From contig CAVSEY010000030.1 in NCBI GenBank assembly GCA_963727035.1, forward strand, positions 1 through 64,000: a DNA stretch of 64,000 bases, in the 5' to 3' direction. Of this stretch, positions 1-8,789 are shown piece by piece. The DNA comes from Rhodoblastus sp963727035 (GTDB taxonomy: Bacteria > Pseudomonadota > Alphaproteobacteria > Rhizobiales > Beijerinckiaceae). Under the pieces are notes generated by a model. That model saw only the letters and a program-made list of their open reading frames with translations, was not told where the DNA came from and did no database searches. Each line of letters starts with the position of its first letter. The first letter of the stretch is position 1. The translations under genes were made by a program, and so were the position numbers.

Positions 1-831
1 GCGGCACGGCTTTTCTCCCTGAACGATTGGAACTTCCTCCAGCGCCCAGCGGCGCAGCAAGACCAGAAAACCGATGACGCACATCATCCCCGGCGGAATC
101 CAGGTGATCAGGCCGCCGATCTGCTGATCGACCAATGTGCTGATTGGCCACACGCGGCCGCAGGCGTCGTAAACCGAGAAAAGGTCGTGGCGGCTCAGGG
201 TGATGGCGGCGCCGATCGGAACCTGGGCCAGCATGACCAGCGCCAGCAACAGCCCGCGCCCGCCGTAGTGGCGGCTTGCGCTCGTTCGCTGCGGACGCGC
301 GCCGAGCGCCACCCCCCAGAACAGCAGCCCATCGATCGCCATGCCCCAGTTCATCGCGTTGTACAGCGGCACGTTCAGCATGGCGATGAAATGCAGCGGC
401 GGAATCAGCCACAGATAGATCAGGCCGACGAACAGCAGCCCCGCGACCGCCGGCTGCTGCACCCCGCGATAAGCGGCCCGCAGCGTCCGGCTGCGCGCGA
501 GCGGGGCGACGATATGGCGGCGCACGGGCTCCGGCGCGCCTGCGAGCAGCGCGCCGCCCGGCGCCGCCAAAACGATCAGGAACGGGGCGACGTGGTGGAG
601 CGCCAAATGCTGGAGCCGGTGCAGGAAGAACGTGTGCAGGGCGTAATAATCGTATCGGGTCTGCAAGGCGACATAGATCAGCGCCAGGCCGATCCAGAAG
701 GCCGCCGAACGCGCCGCGCCGCCGCCGGCCCCGCGCGCCTGGCCGCGCAAATAGGCCAATGCGGCGAGACCACAGGCGGCGATCACCGTCGGCGACGGCT
801 CGTAAGGGAGGAGAAAGGCCAGCAAAGGCAT
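1..831 (-). CDS. caa3_CtaG-family membrane protein (cytochrome c oxidase assembly), 3' end off window
   Basis: Reading the minus strand from the ATG at 829-831 gives 277 codons with no stop before the window edge, so the C-terminus is missing. A GGAAGG ribosome site lies 6 nt before the start. The product is very hydrophobic with several membrane spans and a histidine-rich stretch (His66, His71, His75, His79, His80) typical of the CtaG/COG3336 family, which is tied to copper delivery and assembly of haem-copper oxidases in the inner membrane. No cox gene is visible here, but the downstream side lies outside the window. The family call is good; the role in a particular oxidase is inference. 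Confidence 0.75.
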   Translation of the reverse strand, partial: MPLLAFLLPYEPSPTVIAACGLAALAYLRGQARGAGGGAARSAAFWIGLALIYVALQTRYDYYALHTFFLHRLQHLALHHVAPFLIVLAAPGGALLAGAPEPVRRHIVAPLARSRTLRAAYRGVQQPAVAGLLFVGLIYLWLIPPLHFIAMLNVPLYNAMNWGMAIDGLLFWGVALGARPQRTSASRHYGGRGLLLALVMLAQVPIGAAITLSRHDLFSVYDACGRVWPISTLVDQQIGGLITWIPPGMMCVIGFLVLLRRWALEEVPIVQGEKPCR

Positions 832-1140
832 GGGCGCCTTCCTTTCGCGCCGATTCAACGTCCATCCCCCCCTGCAGGTTGCGGATTGTCGTCGTGATTT
901 TCCAGTGGCTTGTGCCGCCACTCCGCTCGGAACGAATTGGCGCGACGAGGACGGGCCCTTTTTCCAAAGGCAGCCCGGCGCGATTTGGGAACGTCAGGCG
1001 TTGTGCCGCGTTAAGTCCTCACGCCCCGCCTGCGGGGCGCGGCCATGAAATCGGAGCGGATATCCGCAGCGGGTTTCCAGGACCGCGCCATCCCGCGCAA
1101 CAGGCGCAGAATCGTTTTGCGCCGAAGGGGAGGACGACAA
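832..1140. other. intergenic region, one short hairpin only
   Basis: This 309-bp gap separates the divergent ctaG-like gene and the small unknown gene. The only structure I see is an 8-bp GC hairpin (CGCCCCGC at 1022-1029, GCGGGGCG at 1032-1039). Short open frames here have no ribosome site or recognisable sequence. It probably carries promoters for both genes, but I could not pick out convincing hexamers. Confidence 0.4.
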
Positions 1141-1386
1141 ATGAAGCCAGAGGAATTTGTTGCGCGTTGCGAGGCCGCCGGCGCTGGCCTGGCGCTTCTT
1201 TTCGCCCATACGCCCGATGACGTTTTCGAACGTGGGCTCGAACATTTCGTCGCCAAGGTCCGCGACGGACTGGCCGAACGCCTGGAAGAGCGCATGGCCG
1301 AGGAAAGAATCGCCGCAATTGTCGAGGCCATGACGGTCGACAGCCGATTGCGGCGACGGGAAATCAAGTCTTTCGGTCGGCACTGA
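1141..1386 (+). CDS. small hypothetical protein (81 aa)
   Basis: I chose the ATG at 1141 rather than an upstream ATG at 1045 because GGGGAGGA stands 6 nt before it. The 81-residue product is charged and helical, beginning MKPEEFVARCEAAG, with no signal peptide, membrane span or metal motif. I do not recognise the family. It is followed by degraded sequence, so it may be a lone gene. Existence of the gene is fairly likely; function is unknown. Confidence 0.5.
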   Translation: MKPEEFVARCEAAGAGLALLFAHTPDDVFERGLEHFVAKVRDGLAERLEERMAEERIAAIVEAMTVDSRLRRREIKSFGRH

Positions 1387-1586
1387 CGCGATGCGCCCCG
1401 CGCGCCGCCGGCCGCGAAGGAGACACGGCGTCACGAAGGATTCCCACACTCAAGGGCTCGCCCATGCCCGGCGCGCCATGAAAAAGCCGCGGCGGTAAAC
1501 CGGCGCAGCCACGATCGATCCGGCCCAACTACCACGTTCTGCAGCGGTAATAATCCAACAACGCCCAAGATTTGTGCGGTGGCTAG

Positions 1587-1874
1587 ATCCGCTTCGCCGA
1601 GGCGGCGTTCAAATTGGAGACGCTCAAGGCGCGGTATGTCCGTCTGCTTGATGCTCTCGGTCGCGACAAGCGGTCCGCGGCCCTGGTTGCGGCAGTCTTG
1701 CAATACGGCCAGATCGAGCGCGGCGACGCAGGGTTCGTGCTGAAAACCTCAAACCGCACCGCGCGCAATGTTTTGTCCGAACTGGTGCGTGACTTCACGG
1801 CTCAGCTTCATCTCAAAGCGCGCGAGAATGGTCGCCGCGCGTCTTTTCGCTTTTTTAGCGCCGACGGCGCATGA
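1587..1874 (+). pseudogene. probable remnant of the C-terminal part of a Fic-family protein
   Basis: An open frame follows the stop at 1584-1586 and has only a TTG (1614) as possible start. Its middle, with AAVLQYGQIERGDAG and NRTARNVLSELVRD, resembles the winged-helix tail that follows the Fic domain in many Fic AMP-transferases (pattern: RG-A-x, then RTAR-x-VLS-x-L). The catalytic Fic motif HxFx(D/E)GNGR is absent, and after VRD the sequence no longer fits the family. I read it as a leftover fragment, not a working gene. It runs 20 bp into the 3' end of the amine oxidase gene on the other strand. Identification is from pattern memory and only moderately sure. Confidence 0.35.
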
Positions 1875-2949
1875 CTTCCGCAACGGCGCGCTCCGCCGCT
1901 GCGACAGCGCCCGCGAGATAGCCGGGTTCGCTATGACTGGTTTCGCTCCCGGCCAGTGAAATGCGATCCCGCCATTCTCCCACGACCCAAGGCCCTTGAT
2001 ATGTATCTGGATGGACGCCGCCTTGCCTGTCGCCCACAGTCGCGGTCAGTGGATCCGCAGCCCAGTCTTTGTATAAAGTCGCGCGAAGCTCGCCGGCCTG
2101 CGGCCCAAACAAGCGGGTGAGTTGCTGAATGCAAGCGCCGATGATCGCCTCGCGCCCAACTGCGGCGCGCTGCAGCGCAGGAACGCCGATGAAGCCGAAC
2201 AAAGCGGCCTGTCCTGAAGCGGTCGTCGCGTCATGAATCTCGACGAGCGGGCCGACCATGCTTTGCGCCGAGCCGGAGAGACCGGCGTCACGCCAAAACG
2301 GTCGGTCGTAGATCGCAAAGAACTTCGCATGCGGCGCCATCCACGTCGATGTGTCGCGCCAGAGCCTCGCCGTTTTCTCGTCGAGCGTGGGCGAGAAAGA
2401 GACCGTCGCTTCGAGCAAGCGCGGCGGCAGCGCAAAGATGACATGCGACGCCTTCGCCCGGTGCTGGGCTCCGTTCGCTTCGATATAACCAACGTCCAAA
2501 TCTTGCCCGCTGACCGCGACATTCGTCACCCTCGCGCCAAGCCGGATGCTTTCGTTCGGGAGACCGGCGGCAAGGGCGGAAATGATGGCGGCGGCGCCTC
2601 CGACGAGCCGCATCGACTGCGGCTCCTGCGTCATACCGCGATAACGCCGTGGCGCTTCAGGAGACAATCCCTGAACGATCATGTCGCCATCGCTGTATTG
2701 CGGAAAGGCGGCAAGCCCCAGGTCCTGAACCAGCACGGCCATCGCCGGCTGCATGACGGGCCAGAACCAGGAAGGGCCAAGGTCGAAGCCGTCATCCGAT
2801 TCTTCGCCGGCGGCATCGAGCGAAAGAATGCGGCCTCCCAGCCGACGCCGGCCCTCCAGAACCTGAAAGCAGATGCCGGCTTGATTGAGAATGCGCGCTG
2901 CGGCCAGACCGGCGAGGCCGCCGCCAACGATGAAGACAGGATGGGTCAT
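1855..2949 (-). CDS. FAD-dependent flavin amine oxidase family protein
   Basis: A 364-residue protein opening with a Rossmann FAD-binding motif (VGGGLAGLAAARI from about residue 8), the ribose-binding Glu32, and the following RRLGGR typical of monoamine-oxidase-like flavoproteins. The C-terminal flavin signature AGSETSHSEPGYLAGAV is also present, so both halves of the FAD site are intact. Length is short for the family (usually 420-500 aa), which suggests a compact substrate domain. The substrate cannot be told; amine oxidation is the family activity. It stands alone between degraded sequence and a DsrC-like gene. Codon use looks less GC-rich than in the housekeeping genes further right. Confidence 0.75.
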   Translation of the reverse strand: MTHPVFIVGGGLAGLAAARILNQAGICFQVLEGRRRLGGRILSLDAAGEESDDGFDLGPSWFWPVMQPAMAVLVQDLGLAAFPQYSDGDMIVQGLSPEAPRRYRGMTQEPQSMRLVGGAAAIISALAAGLPNESIRLGARVTNVAVSGQDLDVGYIEANGAQHRAKASHVIFALPPRLLEATVSFSPTLDEKTARLWRDTSTWMAPHAKFFAIYDRPFWRDAGLSGSAQSMVGPLVEIHDATTASGQAALFGFIGVPALQRAAVGREAIIGACIQQLTRLFGPQAGELRATLYKDWAADPLTATVGDRQGGVHPDTYQGPWVVGEWRDRISLAGSETSHSEPGYLAGAVAAAERAVAEVMRRRR

Positions 2950-3310
2950 TACGCCGTCTCGCTTCGCTCGGTCGCGTTATGGCTGGTTGCTGTCTAGCGC
3001 TATCGAAAATTGAAGCGGCAGTCCACGCAGCGCAATATCAGGGCGATTGTTACAGCGATGTGACAACGGAACGTCACCCTCGACTCATGCCAGACGCAAG
3101 ACAAGCTTTTCGGGCCGGCGAAGAAGCCGGCGAATGGCGCCGAGGGGACCGTCATCGCTCCATCGCTGGATATTCATCATGAGCCACGGCGGAAATTCCG
3201 AATCGGACGGGTATCCGTCGGCAAAGGGCGCAACACGGCCCTGAACCAAATGACGAATTTGGCTCGTCCTGGTGCGAAAAGTCCGCAATTTTTCGCGGAT
3301 AGGAGAACAG
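2950..3310. other. intergenic region with a weak terminator-like hairpin
   Basis: This 361-bp gap lies upstream of the amine oxidase gene and downstream of the DsrC-like gene, both on the minus strand. The only structure I can support is TCCGC (3282-3286) pairing with GCGGA (3295-3299). Read on the minus strand it is followed by CTTTTC, so it may end the DsrC-like transcript. Short open frames here have no family resemblance. Confidence 0.35.
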
Positions 3311-3679
3311 TCAGGCCACGCTGCCGAAGCTTGGGTCTGACGCCACGAACGGCGCCTTCAGCCCCGCCAGTTTGCATCCCTGGGCGACAGGCCCGCCGGG
3401 GAAGAGCTGATAGAGTTGTTTCAGGCCGCCGACGATGTGGAATTTTTCGTCCAGCGCGTCATGCAGTTCGCGCAGATTGACGACCCCTTCGGGATGGCGC
3501 GCGAAAAAATGCTGCAACGCGCGGATCACTTCCCAATGTTCGACCGTGAGCGTCAATTTTTCCTCGGCCGCAGCGACTTCCGCCACCTGCGGCGTCCAAG
3601 TGAGCGGCGCATCGGGAAAGTCGGGGTTCTTGGCGCCTTCTCGGGTGAGCGCGTTGATGTCGAAGGATTCTTGGACCAT
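3311..3679 (-). CDS. DsrC/TusE-family sulfur-relay-like protein lacking the C-terminal CysA
   Basis: The start at 3677-3679 is set by AAGGAG 7 nt upstream; a longer frame to 3898 has no such site. The 122-residue product has the DsrC fold signature: a central WEVIRALQHFFARHP helix and the arm LFPGGPVAQGCKLAGL. DsrC proteins carry two cysteines on this arm, CysB and a penultimate CysA 11 residues later, and form a trisulfide-linked substrate; TusE keeps only CysA. Here CysB is kept (Cys102), but the CysA position is Ala113 and the chain runs nine residues further. No dsrAB, tusBCD or hdr gene is nearby. It is therefore neither classic DsrC nor TusE; a regulatory or different carrier role is possible. 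A TTGACA lies at 3770-3775 on the minus strand, without a clear -10. Confidence 0.8.
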   Translation of the reverse strand: MVQESFDINALTREGAKNPDFPDAPLTWTPQVAEVAAAEEKLTLTVEHWEVIRALQHFFARHPEGVVNLRELHDALDEKFHIVGGLKQLYQLFPGGPVAQGCKLAGLKAPFVASDPSFGSVA

Positions 3680-4028
3680 GTTTGGCTCCTTGATCGAAAC
3701 GTTCAACCTGGCCTGGGACCTGACTTGCTCAGGAATGTGGCTCCAAAAGCTGGCCCGCGCCTGGCGCTTTGTCAACCTGGCTTCCCGCGCAGATCGGCTC
3801 GGCCGCAACGAGGCGACAGGTGCGTCTGAACGGTCATGCGTCGCGGAAACGAAGCGCATGCCGACGGAGAGGTCTAAGGGATAAAGGAAAATTCCCATCT
3901 TCCCCCAACTGGTTGATCAACGGCCTGAGCGAGATCAGGTACGCGATAGGGCAGGTGATCTTTCCGGGGGCTTCGTCGTACTGCTTCGAACGGTGGTTTG
4001 ATCGCCGCTTCGGCGGCGGCAATTTGGT
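3680..4028. other. intergenic region, nothing clear
   Basis: This 349-bp stretch between the DsrC-like gene and the small membrane protein gene should contain the DsrC promoter. Open frames on both strands lack ribosome sites and family resemblance. I see no repeat or RNA structure that I can support. Confidence 0.3.
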
Positions 4029-4421
4029 TCAACCGGTGAACGCCATGACCGTCACCCATGCGCTGAAAATCGTGGCCGGGACGATGAGGAGGCGGAAGCG
4101 TTGCGGGGAGTTCAGGAAGCTATATGAGGCCAACAGCATCCGGGGCGGCATCGCCATCAGTGCAATGCCCTTGACGAGCATCATCCACCCCAGCACCGTG
4201 ACGGCCAGCGGCAGGGCGCCGCCCGACCAGACATTGTGACCGATCACCACCGCGACGCCCGCAGCCATCGTGAAGATGCCGGAAACAAGAAGCAGGCCAG
4301 TGTTCGCGGCTATAGAATTAGCCGCGTCCAAGGTCGCCTTGGGACGCGCCATGCAGACCACGCACGTCAGAAAGTAGGCGAGTCCGAGAAGCTTTCCGAG
4401 AAAGATGGTCAGGGGCGACAT
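4029..4421 (-). CDS. small integral membrane protein of unknown function (130 aa)
   Basis: I chose the ATG at 4419-4421; an upstream ATG at 4538 would add a polar 39-residue leader that looks non-coding. The product has about four hydrophobic segments (near residues 5-22, 40-60, 68-88 and 108-128) joined by short loops, so it should be an inner-membrane protein. I do not recognise the family. It faces the MucR-like gene head to head across a 280-bp gap. Confidence 0.55.
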   Translation of the reverse strand: MSPLTIFLGKLLGLAYFLTCVVCMARPKATLDAANSIAANTGLLLVSGIFTMAAGVAVVIGHNVWSGGALPLAVTVLGWMMLVKGIALMAMPPRMLLASYSFLNSPQRFRLLIVPATIFSAWVTVMAFTG

Positions 4422-4701
4422 ATTTGCTGATCCGGCGCTGCGACATTTTCCGAGGCTTGGTAGAAAGCGGCTCCAGTTTGCCGCCAGCCGCTTCGTCCTC
4501 CATAATTTGCCGATGTGCGACCTGAATTCAATGACCAAGCCCTAAGCGGCGGTTCGATCGATGTTCCGCGTCGCCCGCGACCTGACTTCGCCAGTCGATT
4601 TTGTTGGCATAAAGTCCGTCGATCACGCTCGCCGGGTTTGTAATGTGATAAAGAAATAGAATGTGCGTCAGAGCACAGCAAGCGAAAAGCAAGAGGGCGC
4701 C

Positions 4702-5190
4702 ATGGCCGAATCCAACGAGATTGAACTCGCCGCTGATATTATTTCTGCATACGTGCGCAAAAATGCTGTGCGCCCGGCTGACCTTCCCGACCTGATCGCC
4801 GAAGTCCACGGCGCCCTTGTTCGTGTTTCCGCTGGCGCCGATCCGGTGGTGGTCGAGGCCCAAAAGCCAGCCGTTCCGATCAAAAAATCAGTTTTGCCTG
4901 ATTTTATTATCTGCTTGGAAGACGGAAAGAAATTCAAGTCCTTAAAGCGTCATCTCAGCACAGCTTACGACATGACGCCGCAACAATATCGCGAAAAATG
5001 GGGCTTGGCTTCCGACTATCCCATGGTTGCGCCGAACTATGCTGCACAGCGGTCCGCATTGGCGAGGAACAGCGGGCTTGGCCAACAGCGCAAGGGTAAT
5101 AAGACCGCAGCCGTGGACGAAAAGCCATCTAAGCCCGCGCGTAAGCCTGCAAAGGCGGTCAAAGCGGTAAAGGAACCCGTCAGCGAGTGA
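4702..5190 (+). CDS. MucR/Ros-family transcriptional regulator with incomplete zinc-binding site
   Basis: The start at 4702 is set by a GAGGG site just upstream; the earlier in-frame ATG at 4663 has none. The 162-residue protein carries the Ros/MucR core from about residue 65 to 125, including FKSLKRHL, MTPQQYREKWGL and DYPMVAPNYA. In Ros the zinc finger uses C-x2-C and then H with a later H. Here Cys71 and His84 remain, Asp74 stands for the second Cys (as in many MucR proteins), and the distal HH is Ala88-Tyr89. The finger probably folds without zinc, as some Mesorhizobium homologues do. The tail is rich in Lys, Ala and Pro, resembling an AT-hook-like or histone-like end. The gene is visibly less GC-rich than its neighbours. 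MucR proteins bind AT-rich promoters and often act as global silencers. Confidence 0.85.
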   Translation: MAESNEIELAADIISAYVRKNAVRPADLPDLIAEVHGALVRVSAGADPVVVEAQKPAVPIKKSVLPDFIICLEDGKKFKSLKRHLSTAYDMTPQQYREKWGLASDYPMVAPNYAAQRSALARNSGLGQQRKGNKTAAVDEKPSKPARKPAKAVKAVKEPVSE

Positions 5191-5590
5191 AAAACACACA
5201 AGTTCCGGTTGCGCGGGCAAGACAGCGGCGCCCGGCGAGGCCGAATGTTGATTAAGGATCGACAGACGCGCGGAGCTTGAAAGGCGGCAGATTTCCCCGG
5301 ACATAGCCGCGTGAGACGGCTGCCTCGGAGTCCAGGGCGATTTGTGTCAGGTCGTGAAGAAGCGCCCTGATAGCCTGCCTCGCGTCGCCGCCAGACAATA
5401 CGGCGGTGGTTTCGAGCGCTACCCGGGGCGCTCACTTCGATTTTGTTGCAGCCGCCGCAACCGCCTTATGGGTCGGATAGTTAAGCTGACGCCTGAGGAA
5501 TAGAGCTCGAGAAATGAGTTGCCGCTGCCTATGTGTTGCCGCGGGCGAGAAAATGCGGCATCAAAAATCTAGGTAACCCATTGATTTAAC
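5191..5590. other. intergenic region with a possible degraded minus-strand reading frame
   Basis: No convincing gene lies in these 400 bp. On the minus strand a frame of about 57 codons ends at a TAA (5252-5254) and reads like protein (for example RQAIRALLHDLTQIALDSEA), but it follows a stop and has no ATG or ribosome site. I take it as a possible gene remnant of unknown family. The region lies directly against the 3' end of tRNA-Arg, a common integration point, but I found no second copy of the tRNA end nearby. Confidence 0.3.
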
Positions 5591-5667
<77 letters not shown>

Positions 5668-5810
5668 CTGGCGACTTGTTTAGCCGATGGCTTGCGCTTC
5701 GGCAAAGCAAATTTGCGCGGCCTGCCGGCGTCTTGAACCTGCCCCTTGGGGCGGCGCGGGGCTTGGCTTATAAAAGCTTTCTGTCGCGCGAATGCGGCTC
5801 TCTCGAATCG

Positions 5811-8789
5811 ATGCGCATGACCGACGCTCCCCGCTCTCTCGTTCCCGGCGACCATGTCTTTCTCGTCGATGGCTCGAACTTCATCTTTCGCGCTTTTTTC
5901 CAGTCGATCCGCCAGGACCGGAAATATAATTACCGCGCCGACCAGCTCCCGACCGGCGCGGTGCGGCTGTTCTGCGCCAAATTGCTGCAATTCGTCCGCG
6001 ACGGGGCGGCAGGGGTCCATCCGAGCCATCTCGCCATCATTTTCGACAAGAGCGAGAATTCCTTCCGCAAGGAAATCTACCCCCCCTACAAGGCCAATCG
6101 CGCCGAGCCGCCGGAAGACCTTGTTCCCCAGTTTCCCCTGTTTCGCGCGGCGGTGCGCGCCTTCGGCCTGGAGCCGGTGGAGCAGGATGTCTACGAGGCC
6201 GACGACCTGATCGCGACTTATGCCAGACAGGCCAATCAGGCCGGCGCCGACGTGACCATCATTTCCGCCGACAAGGACCTGATGCAGCTCGTGCGTCCCG
6301 GCGTCTCCATGTACGACCCGGCGTCGGGCGAGCGCGAGGAACGCAGGATCGGCCGCGACGAGGTTGTCGCCTATTTCGGCGCGCCGCCGGAAAAGGTCGT
6401 GGACATTCAGGCGCTCGCCGGCGATTCGACCGACAATGTGCCTGGCGCGCCCGGCATTGGCGTCAAGACCGCCGCCCAGCTCATCAATGAATATGGCGAT
6501 CTCGACGCATTGATCGCCCGCGCCGGCGAGATCAAACAGAACAAGCGCCGCGAGACCCTGACCGACCCGGAGGTGATCGAGAAGGTGCGCCTGTCCAGGA
6601 AACTGGTGCGGCTGGTCGATGACGTGAAGATCAAGACGCCGCTGGAAGACCTGCGCCTCCATCAGCCGGACGGCAAGACCCTGGTCGCCTTCCTCAAGGC
6701 GATGGAGTTCACAACCATCACCCGCCGGGTCGGTGAATTGTTCGATGTCGATGTCGCGGCCGTCGATCCCGACCCCGCTTTCGTCGGGGCCAATGGCTGG
6801 CGCGGCCGCGACGGCGAAGTCGCGCCGGCGGGGGCCGAAGAGCCGGAAAAGGCGCCCGCGCCGCGCCCGGATGCGCCGGCCTTGACGCCCGAAGCCTTGG
6901 CCCGGGCCCGCGCCGAAAAGGCCACGACGACGCCGGTGGAGCGCGACAAATATGTCTGCGTTTCCTCAGCCGAGGAGCTGAAGACCTGGATTTCCCAAGC
7001 CTTCGACGCCGGCTTCGTCTGTTTCGACACCGAGACCGATTCGCTCGATCCGATGCAGGCCAATCTGGTCGGCGTTTCGCTGGCGCTGGCGCCCAACCGC
7101 GCCTGCTATGTCCCGCTCGGACACCGGACGCCGGGGGCGCAGGACCTGTTCGGCGGCGGCGATCCGGCGCCGGGCCAGCTTGCCTTGAGCGAAACGCTCG
7201 ACCTGCTGCGCCCGCTCCTGACCGCGCACGGAGTGGTCAAGATCGCGCAGAACGTCAAATTTGACTGGCTGGTGCTTGCCCAGCACGGCATCGAGGTCGC
7301 GCCGGTCGAGGACACGATGCTGGCCTCCTATGCGCTCGACGCCGGGCTCAACGGCCACGGCATGGACGAATTGTCGGTCAAACATCTCGGCCACAAGCCG
7401 ATTTCTTTCGGCGAGGTCGCCGGGCAGGGCAAGAGCTTCATCGGCTTCGCCCGCGTCCCGCTCGACAAGGCGACCGAATATTCGGCGGAAGACGCCGACG
7501 TGACCCTGCGCCTGTGGGACGTGCTGCGGCCGCGCCTCGTCGCGGAGGCCATGACCAATGTCTACGAGACGCTGGAGCGGCCGATGCCGGTCGTGCTGGC
7601 GCGCATGGAGCAGCGCGGGATTTGCATCGACCGCGCGATCCTGTCGCGGCTTTCGGGCGAATTCGCCCAGGACATGGCGCGGCTGGAGGCGGCGATCCAG
7701 GAGCTTGCCGGCGAGAATTTCAATCCCGGCTCGCCAAAGCAACTCGGCGATATTCTGTTCGGCAAATTGGGCCTGCCCGGGGCCAAGAAAACCGCGACGG
7801 GGGCATGGTCCACGTCGGCGAGCGTTCTGGACGATCTTGCCGAACAGGGCAATGAGCTTGCCGCGCGGGTGCTGGACTGGCGTCAGGTCCAGAAACTGCG
7901 CTCGACCTATGCCGAGGCCCTGCCGCGCTTCGTCAATCCACGCACCGGTCGGGTCCATACGTCCTATGCTTTGGCGGCGACCTCGACCGGGCGGCTGTCG
8001 TCGTCCGAGCCGAATTTGCAGAATATTCCGGTGCGCAACGAGGCCGGGCGCAAGATCCGGCGCGCCTTCATCGCCGGCCCCGGCCAAAAGCTGATCTCGG
8101 CGGATTATTCCCAGATCGAGCTGCGCCTGCTCGCCCATGTCGCCGATATTCCTCAGCTCAAACAGGCTTTCGCCGAGGGCAAGGACATTCACGCGCTGAC
8201 GGCGTCGGAGATTTTCGGCGTTCCGGTCGAGGGCATGCCGGCGGAAATCCGCCGCCGCGCCAAGGCGATCAACTTCGGCATCATCTATGGCATTTCCGCC
8301 TTCGGCCTCGCCAACCAGCTCGGCATTTCGCGCGAGGAGGCGGGCGCCTTCATCAAGCTCTATTTCGAGCGTTTTCCCGGCATACGCGCCTATATGGACG
8401 CAACCAAGAAGCTCTGCCGCGACCAGGGCTATGTGACTACGCTTTTCGGCCGCAAATGCCATTATCCGCGCATCGCGTCGAGCAACGCCTCGGAACGCGC
8501 CTTCAACGAGCGCGCCGCGATCAACGCCCCGCTTCAGGGAAGCGCCGCCGACATCATCCGTCGCGCCATGATCCGCATGGACGCGGCGCTGGAGCGGGCG
8601 AAACTGCGCGCGCAAATGCTGTTGCAGGTCCATGACGAACTGGTGTTCGAAGCGCCGGAGTCCGAGGTCGAGGCGACGATCGAAGTCGTGCGCGAGGTGA
8701 TGGAGCAGGCGGCGCTGCCGGCCGTACAGCTCTCGGTTCCGCTGCTGGTCGACGCGCGCGCCGCCGTCAATTGGGACGAGGCGCATTAA
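5811..8789 (+). CDS. polA: DNA polymerase I
   Basis: The open frame reaches back to 5664, but that would overlap the tRNA; the ATG at 5811 (or 5817, MTDAPRS) fits family N-termini. The 992-residue protein has all three domains. The 5'-nuclease opens with FLVDGSNFIFRAFF and has DADDLI-like acidic motifs (YEADDLIATYA). The 3'-5' exonuclease is intact (FDTETDSLDP, NVKFDWLVL, YSAEDADVTLRLW). The polymerase has motif A (SADYSQIELRLLAHVA), motif B (RRRAKAINFGIIYG) and motif C (LLQVHDELVFEAP). It acts in Okazaki fragment processing and repair. A Pro/Ala-rich linker near residues 345-380 joins the first two domains. The stop codon is the first base triplet of the 8787-9000 inverted-repeat element. 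Confidence 0.97.
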   Translation: MRMTDAPRSLVPGDHVFLVDGSNFIFRAFFQSIRQDRKYNYRADQLPTGAVRLFCAKLLQFVRDGAAGVHPSHLAIIFDKSENSFRKEIYPPYKANRAEPPEDLVPQFPLFRAAVRAFGLEPVEQDVYEADDLIATYARQANQAGADVTIISADKDLMQLVRPGVSMYDPASGEREERRIGRDEVVAYFGAPPEKVVDIQALAGDSTDNVPGAPGIGVKTAAQLINEYGDLDALIARAGEIKQNKRRETLTDPEVIEKVRLSRKLVRLVDDVKIKTPLEDLRLHQPDGKTLVAFLKAMEFTTITRRVGELFDVDVAAVDPDPAFVGANGWRGRDGEVAPAGAEEPEKAPAPRPDAPALTPEALARARAEKATTTPVERDKYVCVSSAEELKTWISQAFDAGFVCFDTETDSLDPMQANLVGVSLALAPNRACYVPLGHRTPGAQDLFGGGDPAPGQLALSETLDLLRPLLTAHGVVKIAQNVKFDWLVLAQHGIEVAPVEDTMLASYALDAGLNGHGMDELSVKHLGHKPISFGEVAGQGKSFIGFARVPLDKATEYSAEDADVTLRLWDVLRPRLVAEAMTNVYETLERPMPVVLARMEQRGICIDRAILSRLSGEFAQDMARLEAAIQELAGENFNPGSPKQLGDILFGKLGLPGAKKTATGAWSTSASVLDDLAEQGNELAARVLDWRQVQKLRSTYAEALPRFVNPRTGRVHTSYALAATSTGRLSSSEPNLQNIPVRNEAGRKIRRAFIAGPGQKLISADYSQIELRLLAHVADIPQLKQAFAEGKDIHALTASEIFGVPVEGMPAEIRRRAKAINFGIIYGISAFGLANQLGISREEAGAFIKLYFERFPGIRAYMDATKKLCRDQGYVTTLFGRKCHYPRIASSNASERAFNERAAINAPLQGSAADIIRRAMIRMDAALERAKLRAQMLLQVHDELVFEAPESEVEATIEVVREVMEQAALPAVQLSVPLLVDARAAVNWDEAH

